Source: Euleptes europaea (taxonomy: Eukaryota > Chordata > Lepidosauria > Squamata > Sphaerodactylidae). Taken from it: DNA of 64,000 nt. Positions 61,230 to 64,000 of this stretch are shown here, piece by piece. The translations under genes and the position numbers were made by a program. Position 1 is the first letter of the stretch. Each line of letters opens with the position of its first letter. The DNA lies in NCBI RefSeq assembly GCF_029931775.1, contig NC_079317.1, forward strand, positions 24,542,169 to 24,606,168, read 5' to 3'. A model generated the notes under the pieces. The model did no database searches and was not told the origin of the DNA. It saw only the letters and a list, made by a program, of their open reading frames with translations.

Positions 61230-63602
61230 TTTAAAACTGCAGAATTCAAAACACTTGCAAAAATCAATCAGGATCATTATGTAAGCTCAGCTCACAGATT
61301 TGAGAACGCCTGTCTGACCTCAGTCAAATCAGGAAGTCTTTTTTACAGCCTTGTTTCAAACTATGATCAGAATAAATTTGGAAGGGAGATACGCAGGAGT
61401 GAGAGAACCAGGGAGCAAACCCAGGGAACAGCCTGTGAAAACTGAAGCCAAGCCTGAACATTATAAAAATAGTAGAATGTTGTAGGCCATTAAGGATACT
61501 GTATTAATATTATACAAGACTTTTTCTCATGGTATGTCAGACAACCATTATTTTGGCAGGAACATTGGTTTGGATTCAGACAAGGTTTTCTGCTGATGAA
61601 AAAAGGAGGGGGTCTCCCCATTGATGACCAAAAAGGTTTCTGCTGGGGATCATTTACAAAAGCCATGTAGGGTGAGGGCTGTAGCAAGTGGGGGAACTGG
61701 GTAAAACAATTAAAAAGCTAGCTGGATCAAACCGATTTTAAGAGGTCTCATTCCACATTTTTTAAAAGTTAAATCTATCAGCACATATCAGCCATGACCA
61801 CTAGTTTCTATGAATGAGTCAGGAGGATACTTCTGAATAACAGATGCTGGGAGGCCACCAACAAGAGGGGAAGCATTCACCCTGTCTGCTATTTCCAAGA
61901 GGCAAAAGGCTGGTTGTTTCTGGCAACTGAATGCTGGACTAGATGGATCTTTGTCTGATACAACAAGGTAGTTCTCTTCTCTCATTTGTATTCAAGGTTT
62001 TAAATGGGCTTTCCTTAAACCACACATCTGAACACTGAACACTGTCACTCAAGATGACCCCATGAAATTTCAGTATGCCAACTCCCTTGCTATACAATCA
62101 CTATTTTACCATCCTCAGCAATAAGACATCCATTAAGTTACCTTGACCACACAACCACGACTCACAATTGTTTTAAATGCTGTCTGTCTCAAGGACAAGC
62201 ACAGCAAACTATGGTACATTCTGGTGCCTCAAGAACTTTTGATAAGTTGCAGTGTAGGTCAGGTCACTTTGATTTGTACTGCAGTCGCAGACACAAATAT
62301 CTTTTTGTTGTTGCAAGGCCTGTAGAAGGCAATATTGCAAAATGGCAAATTATTATACATATACTCTGATCCTTATTCTGTTGCAACATGTTTAGCATTA
62401 CAGAGTTGAGCTGATTTCATATAGCTGCGAGTCCAAAAGTCCTCATTTCAAGTCTTACTTGGTCACTCATGAGGGCAGGAGTGGTCGGACTTTTGCAGTG
62501 TTTTAAACTAGCAAAAGAAGAAAGCATAGACTATTGGTTGAACTGTCTTCTATAAGACATACCTGACTATTAGTTAAGCTACTTTCGAATTTTGCAACTC
62601 TTCTGAAGTATAGGGCTGTTTTCTATTATGTATTATAAGAATGCTCATGTTATTGTTTTTAATTATGTCCTTCATATGAACTTGCTGAATACTGTTATGT
62701 GTAGTAGTAATGCCAAGGTTTTTTTTTTAATCTGTACTATCTGCTTTAGCTATTTCTCTCATTTTCACTCTATGCACTTTTATTATGGCAAAATAAATAA
62801 ATATAAATCACCAAAAAAAGCATATTCAACCCTAACTGTGTTAACCAATCCTGAGTATTACAGTTTTACGTAAGAATGCAACAGGATTCGTGCAGGATCA
62901 CACCAAGAATTCTAGCATGCACTAGGCACACTGCTGGAAATTGGACAGAAGCTCACCGGTGGAAGTTCCTCTTTGTAGCAGTAAAAGTATCTAGTTTCTG
63001 CTCACTCCTGAGCATTGGGAGGTTTCAGCAAACTAGCATTCTCTTTATCTCACCCCATCTTTAGCAGATGGATGACACTGGCTTACATTATAAGATCACT
63101 GAGATAACGAAAGTATTTGAACCCTTGAAATAAGTTATTTAAGGGCCATCTCACACATTACCCTTTCAGCTGTACATCTAAGATTTCTGAAGTGTACATA
63201 CATTGATGCAACAAGCACATTTTTACAAAAACACGTATCATACAGGTACACTTGACGGACTGCCATGGCTGTTTGCAGCTTGCTGCTAAGCATACATTCT
63301 GTGGAAAACCTGGGTTTTCCTTGGTGTGTTGTAATGTGCAAAATGGTGTTCAATGCTATTTCCTAATCATTCCACCGACCCAATACAAAGCAACATGCTG
63401 GGGCAGCCCTGCAGATGCTTTAGTGAAATGGTTCTCACTCCACTGCTCAAGGAGAGCCACATTTGCAGCTACCATCACCACAAAGAGCCACATGGCCACT
63501 GTATGCCCTGTGAGCCTCCCCAACAAACACACTCACAAAATAATGAAGACAGAACCATTAATATTAAATATATAACTACAACCTTTTAAAGTACCAGATT
63601 AA
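61230..63602. other. Unique AT-rich sequence upstream of LYSET
   Basis: No coding exon recognised, including the expected upstream LYSET exon. A weak CR1-like remnant (GAATGCTGGACTAGATGGAT) is at 61920-61945. Confidence 0.5.
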
Positions 63603-63731
63603 AATTTGCACTCTTTCACATCTTTGTCTGCTATAGCTAAAGTGTTGCCTTTTATTGAAGAGCATTTTTTCACTTTCTTCAGTAAAAGGCACTTTAGCTA
63701 TAGCAGACAAAGATGTGAAAGAGTGCAAATT
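63603..63731. repeat. Near-perfect palindrome (hairpin / MITE-like)
   Basis: Arm 1 starts AATTTGCACTCTTTCACATC and arm 2 ends GATGTGAAAGAGTGCAAATT. About 42 bp pair exactly, followed after a 2-3 nt bulge by another 13 bp or so with one mismatch, around a short T-rich loop. No recognisable terminal duplication or coding frame. Confidence 0.92.
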
Positions 63732-64000
63732 GTAACAGACTCCTGAATCCATGTCACCTATATTCTCCAGCTACCACCCCCCATCTCAGGTGTTGGTGCA
63801 CCTGATACACAAATAGGGTTGTGAATAATCCTTTACATTTGTACTCCATCTTTCCTCCAAATATTAGAATCTCACATAATAGGGGTGGGGCTAGACAGAT
63901 TCATGGAGGATAGATCCATCAATGGCTACTACCCATTGTGAATAAACGCAGTCTCTATATATAGAGGCTACATACATCTGAGTACCAGTACTAGGAGGCT

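Noticed and set aside
1-64000. CRISPR arrays, bacterial operons, or a new defence-type system
   Set aside because: All genes are spliced vertebrate genes, and the regularly spaced repeats are minisatellites without CRISPR-like spacers.

Overview
The window comes from a squamate reptile, most likely a lizard. This rests on its interspersed repeats: Sauria-type tRNA SINEs, 5S-rRNA-headed SINEs (5S-Sauria type), a tRNA-Ala-headed SINE, CR1 and L2-clade LINE tails, and young-looking hAT elements. The genes are split by introns with normal GT-AG junctions. I assigned them by translating exons and comparing with remembered human proteins; no search was run.

Four genes are supported. (1) BTBD7, + strand: eight 3' coding exons (4329-23018) covering the BACK domain through the true C-terminus, then a 3' UTR of about 4.2 kb to about 27262. 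Its 5' exons lie before base 1. (2) UBR7, - strand: a complete reading frame of 11 coding exons (50114 down to 31389, 407 aa) with UBR box and PHD finger, and a 3' UTR reaching about 29640. (3) GON7, + strand: two exons (50646-50835, 51003-51112; 99 aa), the small disordered KEOPS subunit. (4) LYSET/TMEM251, - strand: the main coding exon (57414-57019, 131 aa), a Golgi factor for the mannose-6-phosphate pathway. The order and relative orientations (BTBD7> <UBR7 GON7> <LYSET) are those I recall from human chromosome 14q32, inverted as a block.

BTBD7 and UBR7 are convergent, with about 2.4 kb of repeat-filled DNA between their 3' ends. UBR7 and GON7 are head-to-head across a CpG-rich bidirectional promoter (start codons 531 bp apart) holding duplicated ETS-like and CACGTG motifs. 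GON7 and LYSET are convergent. The genes act in unrelated pathways (epithelial remodelling, ubiquitin signalling, tRNA t6A modification, lysosomal enzyme sorting), so this is conserved synteny rather than a functional operon.

Everything else is introns and intergenic DNA loaded with repeats. The most unusual structures are: a piece of the GON7 3' UTR repeated as a tandem array in UBR7 intron 1; a roughly 300-bp foldback inside the UBR7 3' UTR; a near-perfect 129-bp palindrome at 63603-63731; a 1.6-kb element with internal tandem units in a BTBD7 intron; and a near-identical 265-bp duplication in another BTBD7 intron. I found no evidence of a new coding system.
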